Numbered from the stretch's first letter, positions 34,664-45,000 are shown. The stretch is DNA of 64,000 nucleotides from Isoptericola halotolerans (GCF_013149785.1 NZ_JABEZU010000001.1:1488001-1552000); one strand, 5' to 3'. A program made the numbers and translations. The notes: generated by a model not told the origin, from the letters alone.

Positions 34664-37435
34664 ATGGCGACCCGGACGACCGCCCGGAGCAGCTCCGGGA
34701 GACCGCGAGGTGCGGCACGCACGGGACGGAGCCCTGCGGTGTCCGCCCCGGGCCGCCGCGCGTCCACGGGGCGTGGTGGCGGGGCCGGGCAGGGCACGAA
34801 CCGGTCGCCGGCGTCGAAAGGGTCGGGCAGACGTCCGGCCAAGGGTCGGCGTCCGGCGAGGACCGGGCCGCCGTGGCCCGTGCGCATGGTGCGCGGCGCC
34901 TACCTGGGTGTCGCGCACGGCCTGGGGGCCGTCACCCGCACGATCACCAAGGGAGCGAGAGACCTGGAACCCGAGCACCGCCGTGACGGCGTCGCCTTCT
35001 TCCTCATCGCGCTCGCGCTCGTCGTGGCGGCGCGGGAGTGGTGGGGGATCCCGGGCACGTTCGGCGACGTCGTCCACGCCGTCGTGGCAGGGACCGTCGG
35101 CCTCGCCGGCGTCGCGGTGCCGGTCCTGCTGCTCTGGCTCGGGGTGCGGATCATGCGCCACCCCGAGCGTGGTCGCGCGAACTCCCGCGTCGCGATCGGC
35201 CTGAGCCTCATCGTCGTCTCCGTCTGCTCCCTCGTGGCTGTCGCCGAGGGCACGCCCTCGCCGCGTGACGGGTTCGCCGGCGTGCAGGACGCCGGGGGGA
35301 TCATCGGGTATCTCGCCGGGACACCCGTGGTCACCGGGGTGACGGAGTGGGTCGCCGTCCCGTTGTTCCTCCTGCTGGGCTTCTTCGGGCTGCTCGTGGT
35401 CACGGCGACGCCGGTGCATCGCATCCCGGAACGGGTGCAAGGGCTCTACGACCGTCTGACGGGCAACCACCACGAGGTCGACGAGAGCGACGACGGTCTG
35501 CGGCTCGCGGACGGCGTCTCGGCGCACGACGGGTCGGACGCGCCGGCCCCCCGCAAGCGGCGCAAGCGGCGCACCAAGGCGGAGCGGGCGGCGGACGCCG
35601 CTGCGGCGGAGCTCGACCAGTACGCGGGGGACGAGGCCTTCGAGAAGGCCGCCACCCTCGACCCGGTCGACGACGACGGTCAACCGGTGGACCGCGCCGC
35701 CGCCACGCAGCGGGTGCCGTCGGGGACGAAGGCGGCCCCGGCCGTCCCCGCCGCCCCGGTCGAGCGGGCCGCTCCCGAACCGTCTCCCGCCCCGCCGGGC
35801 CGGGCGGAGCAGCCGATGCTCTCCGGCGACACCGTCTACCTCCTGCCCAGCGAGGAGGCGCTCGTCGAGGGCGCCCCGCACAAGACCCGTTCCGCGGTGA
35901 ACGACCGCGTCGTCGAGGCGCTCACGAAGGTCTTCGCGGACTTCGGGGTGGACGCCGAGGTCACGAACTTCACCCGAGGCCCCACGGTGACCCGTTACGA
36001 GGTCGAGGTGGGTGCCAAGACCAAGGTCGAACGCATCACCTCGCTGTCGAACAACATCGCGTACGCGGTGGCCAGCGCCGACGTGCGGATCCTGTCGCCC
36101 ATCCCGGGGAAGTCGGCGATCGGCATCGAGATCCCGAACTCGGACCGCGAGACCGTCGTCCTCGGGGACGTGCTGCGGTCCTCGGCCGCGCGCCGGACCG
36201 AGCACCCGATGGTGATGGGCGTCGGCAAGGACGTCGAGGGCGGCTTCGTCGTGGCCAACCTGGCGAAGATGCCGCACATCCTGGTGGCCGGTGCGACGGG
36301 CGCCGGGAAGTCGAGCTTCATCAACTCGATGATCACCTCGATCCTCATGCGCGCGACGCCGGAGCAGGTGCGCCTGGTCCTCGTGGACCCGAAGCGGGTC
36401 GAGCTGACCATCTACGAGGGCATCCCGCACCTGATCACGCCGATCATCACGAACCCGAAGAAGGCGGCCGAGGCGCTGGAGTGGGTGGTCCGGGAGATGG
36501 ACGCCCGGTACGACGACCTCGCGGCCTTCGGGTTCAAGCACATCGACGACTTCAACGCGGGGGTGCGGTCGGGCAAGGTCAAGCCGTTGCCCGGCTCGGA
36601 GCGCAAGATCGCCCCGTACCCGTACCTGCTCGTCGTCGTGGACGAGCTGGCCGACCTGATGATGGTCGCACCGCGTGACGTCGAGGCCTCGATCCAGCGC
36701 ATCACCCAGCTGGCCCGTGCAGCGGGCATCCACCTGGTGCTGGCCACGCAGCGGCCGTCGGTGGACGTCGTCACCGGTCTGATCAAGGCGAACGTGCCCT
36801 CGCGGCTGGCCTTCGCGACGTCGTCGCTGGCGGACTCGCGGGTGGTCCTCGACCAGCCGGGCGCCGAGAAGCTCATCGGGCAGGGTGATGCGTTGTTCCT
36901 GCCGATGGGCGCGGCCAAGCCGATGCGCGTGCAGGGGGCGTGGGTGACCGAGTCCGAGGTGCACTCGGTCGTCGAGCACGTGAAGTCCCAGCTCAAGCCC
37001 GTGTACCGGCCGGACGTCACGGCCCCCGCGGCGGCGAAGAAGCAGATCGACGAGGACATCGGTGACGACCTCGACCTGCTGCTGCAGGCTGCCGAGCTCG
37101 TGGTCTCCACCCAGTTCGGCTCGACCTCCATGCTGCAGCGCAAGCTCCGGGTCGGCTTCGCCAAGGCCGGCCGGCTGATGGACCTGCTCGAGTCCCGCGA
37201 GATCGTCGGCCCCTCCGAGGGGTCCAAGGCGCGCGAGGTGCTGGTGCAGCCGGACGACCTCCCGGCGGCGCTCGCGCTCATCCGGGGCGAGACCACGCCG
37301 ACGGAGGCCTACGACCAGGAGTCGGCGCAGGCGAGCGCGGACCCGTACGCGGACGGGACGGACGGGCATCGTCCTCCTCCCGCCGCCGAGTACCACGACG
37401 GTGCCGACACCGACGCCGAGAACCCGGTGCGCTGA
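34664..37435 (+). CDS. ftsK: DNA translocase FtsK/SpoIIIE
   Basis: This 923-residue ATPase pumps chromosomal DNA through the closing septum. A basic, Gly/Arg/Ser-rich N-terminus is followed by four predicted membrane helices (residues 105-255), an acidic and basic linker to about 380, and the motor. Walker A is GATGAGKS at 543-550; Walker B lies in YLLVVVDELADLMM. A C-terminal winged-helix gamma domain (STQFGSTSMLQRKLRVGFAKAGRLMDLLE) should bind the polar KOPS-like sequences. Its 3' end is 4 bp from the convergent CapA gene. Confidence 0.96.
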   Translation: MATRTTARSSSGRPRGAARTGRSPAVSAPGRRASTGRGGGAGQGTNRSPASKGSGRRPAKGRRPARTGPPWPVRMVRGAYLGVAHGLGAVTRTITKGARDLEPEHRRDGVAFFLIALALVVAAREWWGIPGTFGDVVHAVVAGTVGLAGVAVPVLLLWLGVRIMRHPERGRANSRVAIGLSLIVVSVCSLVAVAEGTPSPRDGFAGVQDAGGIIGYLAGTPVVTGVTEWVAVPLFLLLGFFGLLVVTATPVHRIPERVQGLYDRLTGNHHEVDESDDGLRLADGVSAHDGSDAPAPRKRRKRRTKAERAADAAAAELDQYAGDEAFEKAATLDPVDDDGQPVDRAAATQRVPSGTKAAPAVPAAPVERAAPEPSPAPPGRAEQPMLSGDTVYLLPSEEALVEGAPHKTRSAVNDRVVEALTKVFADFGVDAEVTNFTRGPTVTRYEVEVGAKTKVERITSLSNNIAYAVASADVRILSPIPGKSAIGIEIPNSDRETVVLGDVLRSSAARRTEHPMVMGVGKDVEGGFVVANLAKMPHILVAGATGAGKSSFINSMITSILMRATPEQVRLVLVDPKRVELTIYEGIPHLITPIITNPKKAAEALEWVVREMDARYDDLAAFGFKHIDDFNAGVRSGKVKPLPGSERKIAPYPYLLVVVDELADLMMVAPRDVEASIQRITQLARAAGIHLVLATQRPSVDVVTGLIKANVPSRLAFATSSLADSRVVLDQPGAEKLIGQGDALFLPMGAAKPMRVQGAWVTESEVHSVVEHVKSQLKPVYRPDVTAPAAAKKQIDEDIGDDLDLLLQAAELVVSTQFGSTSMLQRKLRVGFAKAGRLMDLLESREIVGPSEGSKAREVLVQPDDLPAALALIRGETTPTEAYDQESAQASADPYADGTDGHRPPPAAEYHDGADTDAENPVR

Positions 37436-37439
37436 GTCC

Positions 37440-38744
37440 TCACCCGTTCGTCGGGTCCGTCCGGGGCAGGACGACCGGCTCGTCCCCGGTGGACGCGGGC
37501 GGTCGCCTGCGTTCGGCCGCGGCGTCCTGGACTGCTGCGGCGACCTGGTCCTGGCGCAGGGCGAGCTGTTCACCGGAGAGCGTCGTCGAGCCGGGGTCGT
37601 CCAGGACGTCCGGCAGCGCGTGGACCCGGTGACCGGCCGCGATGTCGACCGTCGTGGCCGTCCAACCGACGTCGGTGACGAGCGTGGGACCGGAGCGGCG
37701 CTCCTGGGTGAAGGTCGCCGACAGCAGCACGCCGTTGCTGGTGCGCGAGTCGCAACAGGCCGCGCTCTGGTTCGACAGCAGGTTCCCGAGCCCGTACGCG
37801 ACCCACATGCCGTCACCGGCAGGTCCGCCGTCGACCCGGTCGATGCGCTGCGGCACGTGCGCATGGTGCCCGATGACCAGGTCCACGGCTCCGGAGGCCC
37901 CCAGCTCGGCGACCACCTCGACCTGCTGGTCGGTGAGCTGCTCGGTGTACTCCACGCCGGCGTGGAGGCTGACGAGCACGGCGTCGGCACCGTCCTCGCG
38001 CGCCCGCCGGGCGTCGGCCACCAGGCGGTCGGCGTCGATGAGGTCGACCGCCCAGGGCGCCTCGGCCGGCATGGGCAACCCGTTGAGGCCGTAGGTCGCC
38101 GAGAGGTGCGCGACGCTGATCGTGCGGCCGGACCGGTCGAGCTCGTAGCGTTGGGGAGCCGACTGCTCCTCGGCCGAGCGGGCGGTCCCCACGTGACCCA
38201 GCCCGGCGTCGTCGAACGTGTCCAGGGTGGTGACGACACCGGCGTAGGCGCGGTCCACCGAGTGGTTGGACGCCGTCGAGCAGCCGTCCCAGCCCTGCAC
38301 CGCCAGGGCGTCGACCATGCCCGCGGGGGCGCCGAACATCGGGTAGCCGCTGGGTGAGGTCCCCTCCGGCGCGACGGGGACCTCCATGTGGCACAGCGCC
38401 AGGTCGGCGCCGTCGACCCACGGGTCGAGACCGGACAGCAGCTCCCCGAAGTCGCTGCCGCCGCCGGCGGAGCGGACCACCGGCCCGTGCGGCAGGAGGT
38501 CGCCCGCCGCGAGGACGGTGAAGGTGGCCGGTGGGAGGGGTTCGGGCGGGGCGGCCTTCGGCGTACCCACGTCGGGTGACGCGGTGACGGTGGGTGGTGG
38601 TTCGGTCGTCGGGCCGGTGAGCGCCTGGCAGGCCCCTGCGGTCGCCAGCACGGCGACCACGAGCGCGAGCAGGGCGCCCAGCGGTCGCGGCCTGCGGGGC
38701 AGGCGGCGCGCGTGCGCGGGTCGGTCCGGCGTCCGGTGCTGCAC
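37440..38744 (-). CDS. CapA-family (poly-gamma-glutamate synthesis-like) exported protein
   Basis: This 434-residue protein has a basic N-terminus and hydrophobic segment ending ATAGAC, a possible lipobox, so it is probably exported or anchored. The CapA/PgsA metallophosphatase domain is seen in LAAGDLLPHG, ALCHMEVPVAP, STASNHSVDRAYAG, VSLHAGVEYTEQ and GHHAHVPQ. Related proteins affect poly-glutamate capsules, but most actinobacterial copies are uncharacterised. GTG 38744 lies 6 nt after TAGTCT on the minus strand (leaderless). It is divergent from pgsA. Confidence 0.85.
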   Translation of the reverse strand: MQHRTPDRPAHARRLPRRPRPLGALLALVVAVLATAGACQALTGPTTEPPPTVTASPDVGTPKAAPPEPLPPATFTVLAAGDLLPHGPVVRSAGGGSDFGELLSGLDPWVDGADLALCHMEVPVAPEGTSPSGYPMFGAPAGMVDALAVQGWDGCSTASNHSVDRAYAGVVTTLDTFDDAGLGHVGTARSAEEQSAPQRYELDRSGRTISVAHLSATYGLNGLPMPAEAPWAVDLIDADRLVADARRAREDGADAVLVSLHAGVEYTEQLTDQQVEVVAELGASGAVDLVIGHHAHVPQRIDRVDGGPAGDGMWVAYGLGNLLSNQSAACCDSRTSNGVLLSATFTQERRSGPTLVTDVGWTATTVDIAAGHRVHALPDVLDDPGSTTLSGEQLALRQDQVAAAVQDAAAERRRPPASTGDEPVVLPRTDPTNG

Positions 38745-38750
38745 CTCGCG

Positions 38751-38756
38751 AGACTA
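38751..38756 (-). promoter_or_regulatory. -10 box of the CapA gene, predicted leaderless
   Basis: TAGTCT on the minus strand ends 6 nt before the GTG at 38744. Confidence 0.55.
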
Positions 38757-38811
38757 TCGGGGACGGCCCCCGGACGGGAGGGCTGAGCGCAGAACCGTGC
38801 GACGCCCCCAG

Positions 38812-38817
38812 TAGGCT
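38812..38817 (+). promoter_or_regulatory. -10 box of pgsA, predicted leaderless
   Basis: TAGGCT ends 6 nt before the ATG at 38824, in a TAGGCTGGGCG context nearly identical to that of proS. Confidence 0.6.
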
Positions 38818-38823
38818 GGGCGG

Positions 38824-39417
38824 ATGACCGACCCCGCTCCTTCACCGTGGAACATCGCGAACGCCGTGACCATGGTGCGCATCGCCCTCGTGCCGGTCTT
38901 CGCGTGGGCGTTGCTCGTGGACGACGGCCAGTCCGTGACGTGGCGCCTGGTGGCCACGGGGATCTTCGCCGCGGCGGCCCTGAGCGACCAGATCGACGGC
39001 CACCTGGCCCGGTCGCGGGGGCTGGTCACCGATCTCGGCAAGATCCTCGACCCGGTCGCCGACAAGGCGCTGGTCGGCGCGGCACTCGTCCTGCTCTGGT
39101 GGCCGTTGGCCGAGCTGCCCTGGTGGGTGCCTGCCGTGATCCTCGTCCGTGAGCTCGGGATCACCGTGATGCGCATGGCGATGCTGCGGTACGCGGTGAT
39201 GCCGGCGTCACGGGGCGGCAAGATCAAGACCGTCCTGCAGATCGCGGCGATCCTGCTCTTCCTGCTCCCGCTGGCGCACCTGCCCGAGGCTGTCCTGGTG
39301 GTGGCGTGGGTGGCGATGGGTGCGGCGATCGTGGTCACGGTGGTCACCGGGGTCGACTACGTGGTCCAGGGCTGGCGGATCCGGCGCGACGCACGCCGTA
39401 CCGGGGAGCGCCGATGA
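38824..39417 (+). CDS. pgsA: CDP-diacylglycerol-glycerol-3-phosphate phosphatidyltransferase
   Basis: This 197-residue membrane enzyme makes phosphatidylglycerol phosphate. The CDP-alcohol phosphotransferase motif D-x2-DG-x2-AR-x8-G-x3-D-x3-D is complete at Asp55, Asp58, Gly59, Ala62, Arg63, Gly72, Asp76 and Asp80. Several membrane helices follow. The stop overlaps the cinA start (ATGA), so the two are translated together. The order pgsA-cinA-clgR is conserved in actinobacteria. A related CDP-inositol transferase is less likely given the neighbours. Confidence 0.93.
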   Translation: MTDPAPSPWNIANAVTMVRIALVPVFAWALLVDDGQSVTWRLVATGIFAAAALSDQIDGHLARSRGLVTDLGKILDPVADKALVGAALVLLWWPLAELPWWVPAVILVRELGITVMRMAMLRYAVMPASRGGKIKTVLQIAAILLFLLPLAHLPEAVLVVAWVAMGAAIVVTVVTGVDYVVQGWRIRRDARRTGERR

Positions 39418-39878
39418 CCGCGAGGCGGATCCTCGAGGCCGCGGGTCGGCACGGCTGGACGATCGGCGTCGCCGAGTCGCTCACCGGCGGGCTGGTGACC
39501 GCCGCGCTGGTCGAGGTGCCTGGCGCATCGTCGGTCCTGCGGGGTGCCGTGGTCGCCTATGCGACCGAGCTGAAGGCGACCCTGCTGGACGTCGACGGCG
39601 ACCTGCTCGCCGAGCGTGGCGCCGTCGACCCTGACGTGGCCCGGGCGATGGCGGACGGTGTGCGACGTGCGACGGGTGCGGACGTCGGGCTCGCGACCAC
39701 CGGCGTCGCCGGCCCGGAACCGCAGGACGGCCGGCCGCCCGGCCTGGTGTACGTCGCGGTCGTCACGCCGGCGGCAGCAGCGGTCCGTCGGCTCGACGTC
39801 CAGGCGGACCGGATGGGTGTCCGTACCGCGGCGGTCGGGGCGGTGCTGGGCCTGGCCACCGAGCTGGTGGACGGGTGA
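39414..39878 (+). CDS. cinA: CinA C-terminal domain protein (nicotinamide-nucleotide amidase)
   Basis: This 154-residue single-domain protein is of the PncC type, which deamidates nicotinamide mononucleotide in NAD recycling. Signature stretches are GVAESLTGGLVTAALVEVPGASSVLRGAVVAYATE, ARAMADGVRRATGADVGLATTGVAGPEP and PPGLVYVAV. The N-terminal domain of full CinA is missing, which is normal for this stand-alone form. The ATG overlaps the pgsA stop by four bases. Confidence 0.93.
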   Translation: MTARRILEAAGRHGWTIGVAESLTGGLVTAALVEVPGASSVLRGAVVAYATELKATLLDVDGDLLAERGAVDPDVARAMADGVRRATGADVGLATTGVAGPEPQDGRPPGLVYVAVVTPAAAAVRRLDVQADRMGVRTAAVGAVLGLATELVDG

Positions 39879-39908
39879 AGGTCCGGTGCGTGCTGAGCGT
39901 CGGTCGTG

Positions 39909-39925
39909 CGCCCGGCGCGCGGGCG
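39909..39925 (+). terminator. Short hairpin after cinA
   Basis: CGCCCG and CGGGCG flank a GCGCG loop, 30 nt after the cinA stop. The stem has only 6 bp and no T-run, so its role is uncertain. Confidence 0.35.
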
Positions 39926-40028
39926 GGAACACCGGGGGCCGACGGGGCGTTGGGCAGGTGTGATCGCAGACAGGCCACGAACCCGTATCGATGCGCGTCC
40001 AGGTCGGCGCGCCCTGCCCGGCACGGGG

Positions 40029-40034
40029 TACGGT
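40029..40034 (+). promoter_or_regulatory. -10 box for clgR
   Basis: TACGGT lies 49 nt before the clgR start. The 204-bp gap after cinA has no other gene. Confidence 0.45.
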
Positions 40035-40082
40035 AGTGCCACTCCTCGACACGGGGTGGCGGACAAGGAAAGGGGGCGCGAC

Positions 40083-40412
40083 ATGATCGTCCTACGACGA
40101 GAGATCGGTGACGTGCTGCGCGACGCGCGGCAACGTCAGGGGCGCACCCTGCGTGAGGTCTCCTCGGCCGCGCGGGTCTCGCTGGGTTATCTCAGCGAGG
40201 TGGAGCGTGGCCAGAAGGAAGCCTCCTCGGAGCTGCTGGCGTCGATCTGCGAGGCCCTGGACGTCCCGCTGTCGCTCGTGCTGCGCGAGGTCAGCGACAA
40301 GATCGCGGTGGCCGAAGGGCTGCACGTCCCGGACACCATCCCCGCGGACGTGCTCGCGAGCATGTACTCCCGGGGCGGCGCCTCGCGCGACGACCTCACA
40401 CCGGTCGGCTGA
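40083..40412 (+). CDS. clgR: XRE-family regulator, ClgR-like
   Basis: This 109-residue protein has a Cro/C1-type helix-turn-helix ([28 protein letters not shown]) followed by a short tail. Sequence and position after pgsA-cinA match ClgR, the actinobacterial activator of Clp protease genes and stress functions; ClgR levels are controlled by Clp degradation in other species. The C-terminus here (DDLTPVG) lacks the Ala-Ala ending seen in some homologues. The ATG at 40083 follows a GGGGGCG stretch. Its 3' end overlaps the convergent glycosylase gene by 17 bp. Confidence 0.88.
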   Translation: MIVLRREIGDVLRDARQRQGRTLREVSSAARVSLGYLSEVERGQKEASSELLASICEALDVPLSLVLREVSDKIAVAEGLHVPDTIPADVLASMYSRGGASRDDLTPVG

Positions 40413-41205
40413 GGCGCGTCGTCGCCTGGCACGTCGGGCACCAGAACACCGGCCGTTCGTACGGCGGTGCGTTCGCGGTCCCGACGGCGATCGGGGTGCG
40501 ACAGCGCCGGCACGGTCGCCCCAGCTGACCGTGCACGGCCCGCGGGACGCCCTGGAGGCCGCGGGTTCTGCCGATGTCGACGCTACGGCCCATGAGCCGA
40601 CGGGCGGTCGCCAGCAGGTCACGCCGACGGTCCGGGTCCAGGTGGTCCACCGTCGTCCAGGGGTACAGGCGCAGGGCGAACAAGGTCTCGGCCGTCCAGA
40701 TCGTCCCGAGGCCTGCCACCACCTGCTGGTCGAGCAGGACGTCGCACAGGGGTCGTGAGCGCTGGCGGGCGAGCCGGCGCACCCCTTCGTCGACGCCGGC
40801 GGACGGGAAGTCGTCGCCCAGCACGTCGGGCCCCAGGTGCCCGAGCAGCTGCGGCTCGTCGCGTGTGCGGAGCAGGTCGAGCATCCCCAGGCGCCACCCG
40901 ACGCAGGTCCACCGAGACGTCGCCAGCACCGCTCGCACCTCGGGATGCCGGGCCGCTGCTGAGGGCTCCCCGGTGCGCTCCACGCGCCACGCGCCCTCCA
41001 TCCGCAGGTGCGTGTGCAGGGTGCGGCCGTCGTCGAACCGGGTGAGCAGGTGCTTGCCGTACGCCACGCACCCCGTGACCGTCCGGCCCGTGAGGTCGGC
41101 CCCGCCGGCTCCGGGCCACCGCAGCTCCGACCGGACCAGGGGTGCTTCCTGGAGTGCCTGCTCGAGGCGCTCGGCGGTGAGTCGCAGCACATCTCCCTCA
41201 GGCAC
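40396..41205 (-). CDS. Nei2-type DNA glycosylase
   Basis: This second Fpg/Nei enzyme has 269 residues. GTG 41205 with AAGGAGG upstream gives (M)PEGDVL, so Pro2 and Glu3 are the catalytic residues; Lys51 lies in YGKHLL. The zinc finger is CRRC...CPTC near the C-terminus. The MPEGD start and overall sequence fit the actinobacterial Nei2 (endonuclease VIII-like) group, which removes oxidised pyrimidines. Longer in-frame starts to 41322 have no ribosome-binding site. It is divergent from the DUF998 gene. Confidence 0.9.
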   Translation of the reverse strand: MPEGDVLRLTAERLEQALQEAPLVRSELRWPGAGGADLTGRTVTGCVAYGKHLLTRFDDGRTLHTHLRMEGAWRVERTGEPSAAARHPEVRAVLATSRWTCVGWRLGMLDLLRTRDEPQLLGHLGPDVLGDDFPSAGVDEGVRRLARQRSRPLCDVLLDQQVVAGLGTIWTAETLFALRLYPWTTVDHLDPDRRRDLLATARRLMGRSVDIGRTRGLQGVPRAVHGQLGRPCRRCRTPIAVGTANAPPYERPVFWCPTCQATTRLSRPV

Positions 41206-41333
41206 CTTGACCTCCTTCGGGGCCCCGTCCTCCCGGGCCCGGCGACGTCCAGGGTGGCACAGTCGACGATCAGGGATCGACCAGGGGGGTACCTGATGGT
41301 TCGACGCGGACTTTTCGGACATGATGGTGCGCC

Positions 41334-42062
41334 ATGCGCCCCGATGCCGAGACCTCTTGCCTGCAACCTGCCGACCGTCCCAGCGTCCGCACGGTCGGCT
41401 GGTCGGGCCTCGTCGCGCTCGCGGCGATGGCTGCCGCCCACCTGCTCGGTGCGGGGGTCGTGGACCCGTTCGTCGACCCCGTGAGCTTCTACGCGTTCGT
41501 CCCCGGGGGAGGCGAGGCCATCCTGCTCGGCGGGACGATCCTGGCGGTGATGGGGGTCGTGCTGGTCGCCCGGGCCTATCGAGCGGGTCTGGTGACGGGT
41601 GCCGCGCCGGCAGTGGCGATGGCGACGTTCGCCGTCGCGATGGTGCTGGTGGGCGTCTTCCCCACGGACCCGCCCGGCGTGCCGACGACGGCCTCCGCCG
41701 TCGTGCACCGGGTCAGCGCCGCCGCGGCGTTCGTGGTGCTCCCGCTGGTCGGGCACTGCGTGGTCCGGCGGACGCACCCGTCGCGTTCCTCGGCGCCCCG
41801 CAGGTTGCAGCGGGCGACGATCGGTCTGGGCATCGTGGTTCTCGCGTTCCTCGCCGTGCATCTTCCCCTGGCGGCCGTCGGCTCGGGCATCGCGGCCTTC
41901 GGCTTCCTCGAGAGAGTCGGCTTCGTGCTCATGATCGGCTACCTGTTCCTGCTCGCGGACACGATCGATCGCGAGGCGGCACCCCGGCCGGCGGTCCGGG
42001 ACGAGCCGCTGCCCGCGGTGCCGCCCGTCAGCGGGTCGCGATCCGTAGACCTTGCGGTGTGA
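41334..42062 (+). CDS. DUF998 membrane protein
   Basis: This 242-residue protein has six predicted membrane helices. The pattern VDPVSFYAFVPGGGEAILLGGTI... FPTDPPG... HRVSAAAAF with loop motifs FPTD and HR-x-SA is that of DUF998 proteins. The function of this family is unknown. The ATG at 41334 is divergent from the Nei2 gene (128 bp gap). Its last 35 bp overlap the 3' end of the convergent Lhr gene. Confidence 0.75.
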   Translation: MRPDAETSCLQPADRPSVRTVGWSGLVALAAMAAAHLLGAGVVDPFVDPVSFYAFVPGGGEAILLGGTILAVMGVVLVARAYRAGLVTGAAPAVAMATFAVAMVLVGVFPTDPPGVPTTASAVVHRVSAAAAFVVLPLVGHCVVRRTHPSRSSAPRRLQRATIGLGIVVLAFLAVHLPLAAVGSGIAAFGFLERVGFVLMIGYLFLLADTIDREAAPRPAVRDEPLPAVPPVSGSRSVDLAV

Positions 42063-45000
42063 CACCGAAACCGCGGTCCAGCAACGCAGCGGCCACCGGT
42101 CCGCGGTCCCGGGCGGCGGCCAGGGCCGGTGTCCCGTCGACGCGCTGGACCAGCACCCGGCCGAGGCGTCCGTCACGTGCCGCGTCGGCGAGCACGGTCG
42201 CCGCCGCGTCGAGGTCGGCCGCGTCGTCGGTGAAGGAGAGCAGGCTGCGGCCACCACGCTCGACGTAGAGGGTCAGTGACCCGGACGTCAGCACGACGAC
42301 GGCTCCCGCCTTGCGGCCGGGACGGTGCCCCGCGCCGTCCGTCGGGTCGTGCGGCGGTCGGGGCCAGCCCAACGCCGCCCCGTAGGGGTTGGCGGGGTCC
42401 GTGGCGGCGAGCAGCACCGACCGGCGAGCTGCGTCCGGGTCGGAGCGCAGGCGGTCGCGTTCCGCCGCGTCGGCACGCAGCTGGTCGACGGCGCCGGGCA
42501 GGGCGAACTGTGACCCTCCGAGCCGCTCGACGAAGTAGCCACGGCGCACGGCTCCGCGGTCCTCCAGCCCGGACAGCACCCGGTAGACGTCTCGGAAGCG
42601 GCTGGTGGCCCCCTCGGACGGCGCCGTCGCGCGGGTGAGCACGCCGTGCCGGTCCAGGAGCACCTGGGTCAGGGCATGGGTGCGCAGCGTCGGGTCGGTC
42701 TCGGGCACCGGCAGCGCGGACCAGCGCCCTCCGCCGCCGCGCGGAGCCGCCGCGCGGGCGACGGCGAAGCGCGAGCGGCGGACCGGGCGGGGACGGGCCG
42801 CAGCCCGTGGCGCGCGGTGCACCCCGCCGCCCGCCCCGAGCCTCTCGCGGAGCACCGCGAGCCCGTCGTTCGTCACGTGACCGGCCCAGACCAGGTCCCA
42901 CAGGACCTCGAGGGTGTCCTGGGCGCTGGCGTCGGCCAGCTCGGCCAGGCGGGGGAGGAAGTGCCCGCCCGTGCCGGTGAGCAGGTCGAGGACGACGCGG
43001 TGCAGGGCCGAGTCGAGCGGACCGTCCGGCTCGAGCTCCGACGGCGTGGCGAGGGTGAGCGGCGCGTCGTCGCTCAGGTGCAGGCTCATCAGGCCGTCGC
43101 CGCCGCCGCTGCCGGTGAGCGGCCCGTGCCCTGCCCACAGCACCTCGCCCGTGGTGGTCAGTGCGTCGAGCATCGACGGGTCGTAGTCCGCCACCCGGGC
43201 GGGGAGCACGAGTGTCTCCAGGGCCGAGGCGGGGACCGCCGCCCCGGCGAGCTGCTCGACCGCCCGCAGCAGACCGTCGGTACCGCGCAGCGCCGTGGAG
43301 GCGACGTTCTGCCACCGGGGCAGGAAGACCCCGAGCGCCTCGGGCTCGACCGGCTCCACCTCGGCGCGCAGCGCGGCCAGCGAACGACGGCGCAGCGACC
43401 GCAGCACCCGGGGGTCGCACAGGTCGTCCCCGGTGCCACCCAGCACCTCGGGGCGCAGCGCCCCGCGGACCAGCAGCCCGTCGGTCTCCAGCCGTGCGGC
43501 CACCGTGGCGACCACCGCGACCCCGAGCCCGAACCGGTGGGCCACGTCCGCCGTCGTGAACGGGCCGTGCGTCCGGGCGTGCCGCCGCACGAGGTCGCCC
43601 AGCGGGTCGGGCACCGGTGTCGTGTGGGCCTCGGCGAGCCCGGTCGGCAGGGCGACGCCGAGTGCGTCACGCAACCGCGCGGCGTCGTCGACGACGGCCC
43701 ACTGCTCGACCCCCGCGATGCGCACGGCGATCACCCGGCGGGCCCGCGCCAGGTCGTCGAGCCAGCCGTCGACGTCGTCGCGCACGTCGGACCGGGTGCG
43801 CTCGCGCAGCGCCGCGACGGGGTGCGGGCCGGTGCGCCGCAGCACGTCCCACAGCCCTTCGGCGTCCTTGGCCTGCCGCTCCGGCACGAGGGACTGCAGC
43901 TCGCCCTCGGTGCGTTCGACGGCGTCGGGGTCGAGCAGGTCGGCCAGGTCGGTGGCGCCCTGCTCGCCGAGCAGCTCGGCCAGCAGCGCGGGGTCCAGCG
44001 AGAGCGCTGCGGCACGTCGTTCCGCCAGGGGGGCGTCGCCGTCGTACAGGAACTGCGCGGTGTAGCCGAACAGCAGCGACCGGGCGAAGGGTGACGGTTC
44101 GGAGGTCGTCACCTCGACCAGCCGCACGCGCCCGGTGGCGAGGTCGGCCATGAGGGTGCGCAGGGCGGCCACGTCGAAGTCGTCCTGGAGGCACTCGCGG
44201 GCCGCCTCGAGCATGATCGGGAACTCGGGGTGCGCCGAGGCCACCTGCAACAGCTGGGCGGCTCGTTGGCGCTGCTGCCACAGCGGCGACCGGCGGTCCG
44301 GTCGACGGCGGGGGAGCAGCAGGGCGCGCGCGGCCGCCTCGCGGAACCGCGCGGAGAACAGCACCGACGAGCCCAGCTCGGCGCGGACGGCGTCGGCGAC
44401 GTCGTCCGGCTCCAGCAGGAGGTCCTCGGTGGTGAGCGCCGGTGCCTGGTGGCCGGGGGACTCGATGTCCCAGGGCGAGTCCCCGGGAAGCCGCAGCACG
44501 ATCCCGTCGTCGCCCGGCATGGCGGCCACGTCGGCGCCGAGGCGCTCGCGCAGCCGCGCGGCCACGACGAGGGCCCACGGGGTGTGCACCCGGGCGCCGA
44601 GCGGCGAGTGGACCACGACCCGCCAGTCCCCGAGCTCGTCGCGGAACGTCTCGACGACGACGGTGCGGTCGTCCGGCAGCCGGCCGGTGGCGGTGCGCTG
44701 CTCGGTCAGGTACTCGGCGAGGTTGTCGGCGGCCCAGGCGTCCAGCCCGGCGGCGCGCAGGTGGGCGCGGCCGGGCTGCGGGCCCTCGACGAGCGCGTCG
44801 TCGGCCTCGCGGACGAAGGCGCCCACGGCGAACCCGAGCGGGACCGGCCGGCCGGGGGCGTCGCCCTTCCAGAAGGGCAGCCTGCCGGGCAGGCCCGGGG
44901 CGGGGGTGACCACGACGCGGTCGGGGGTGATGTCCTCGATACGCCAGGTCGACGAGCCGAGCGTGAACGTGTCGCCGACCCGCGACTCGTAGACCATCTC

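Noticed and set aside
33332-38845. A very long open frame (over 1800 codons) on the minus strand opposite rnj, the DUF4328 gene and ftsK
   Set aside because: It is rich in Arg, Gly, His and Asp with no family motif except in its CapA-frame overlap, and lies antisense to well-supported genes. High GC at third codon positions creates such open frames.
39414-39878. Possible truncation of CinA
   Set aside because: Stand-alone C-terminal CinA (PncC-type) proteins of about 155-165 residues are normal, and the start is coupled to pgsA.
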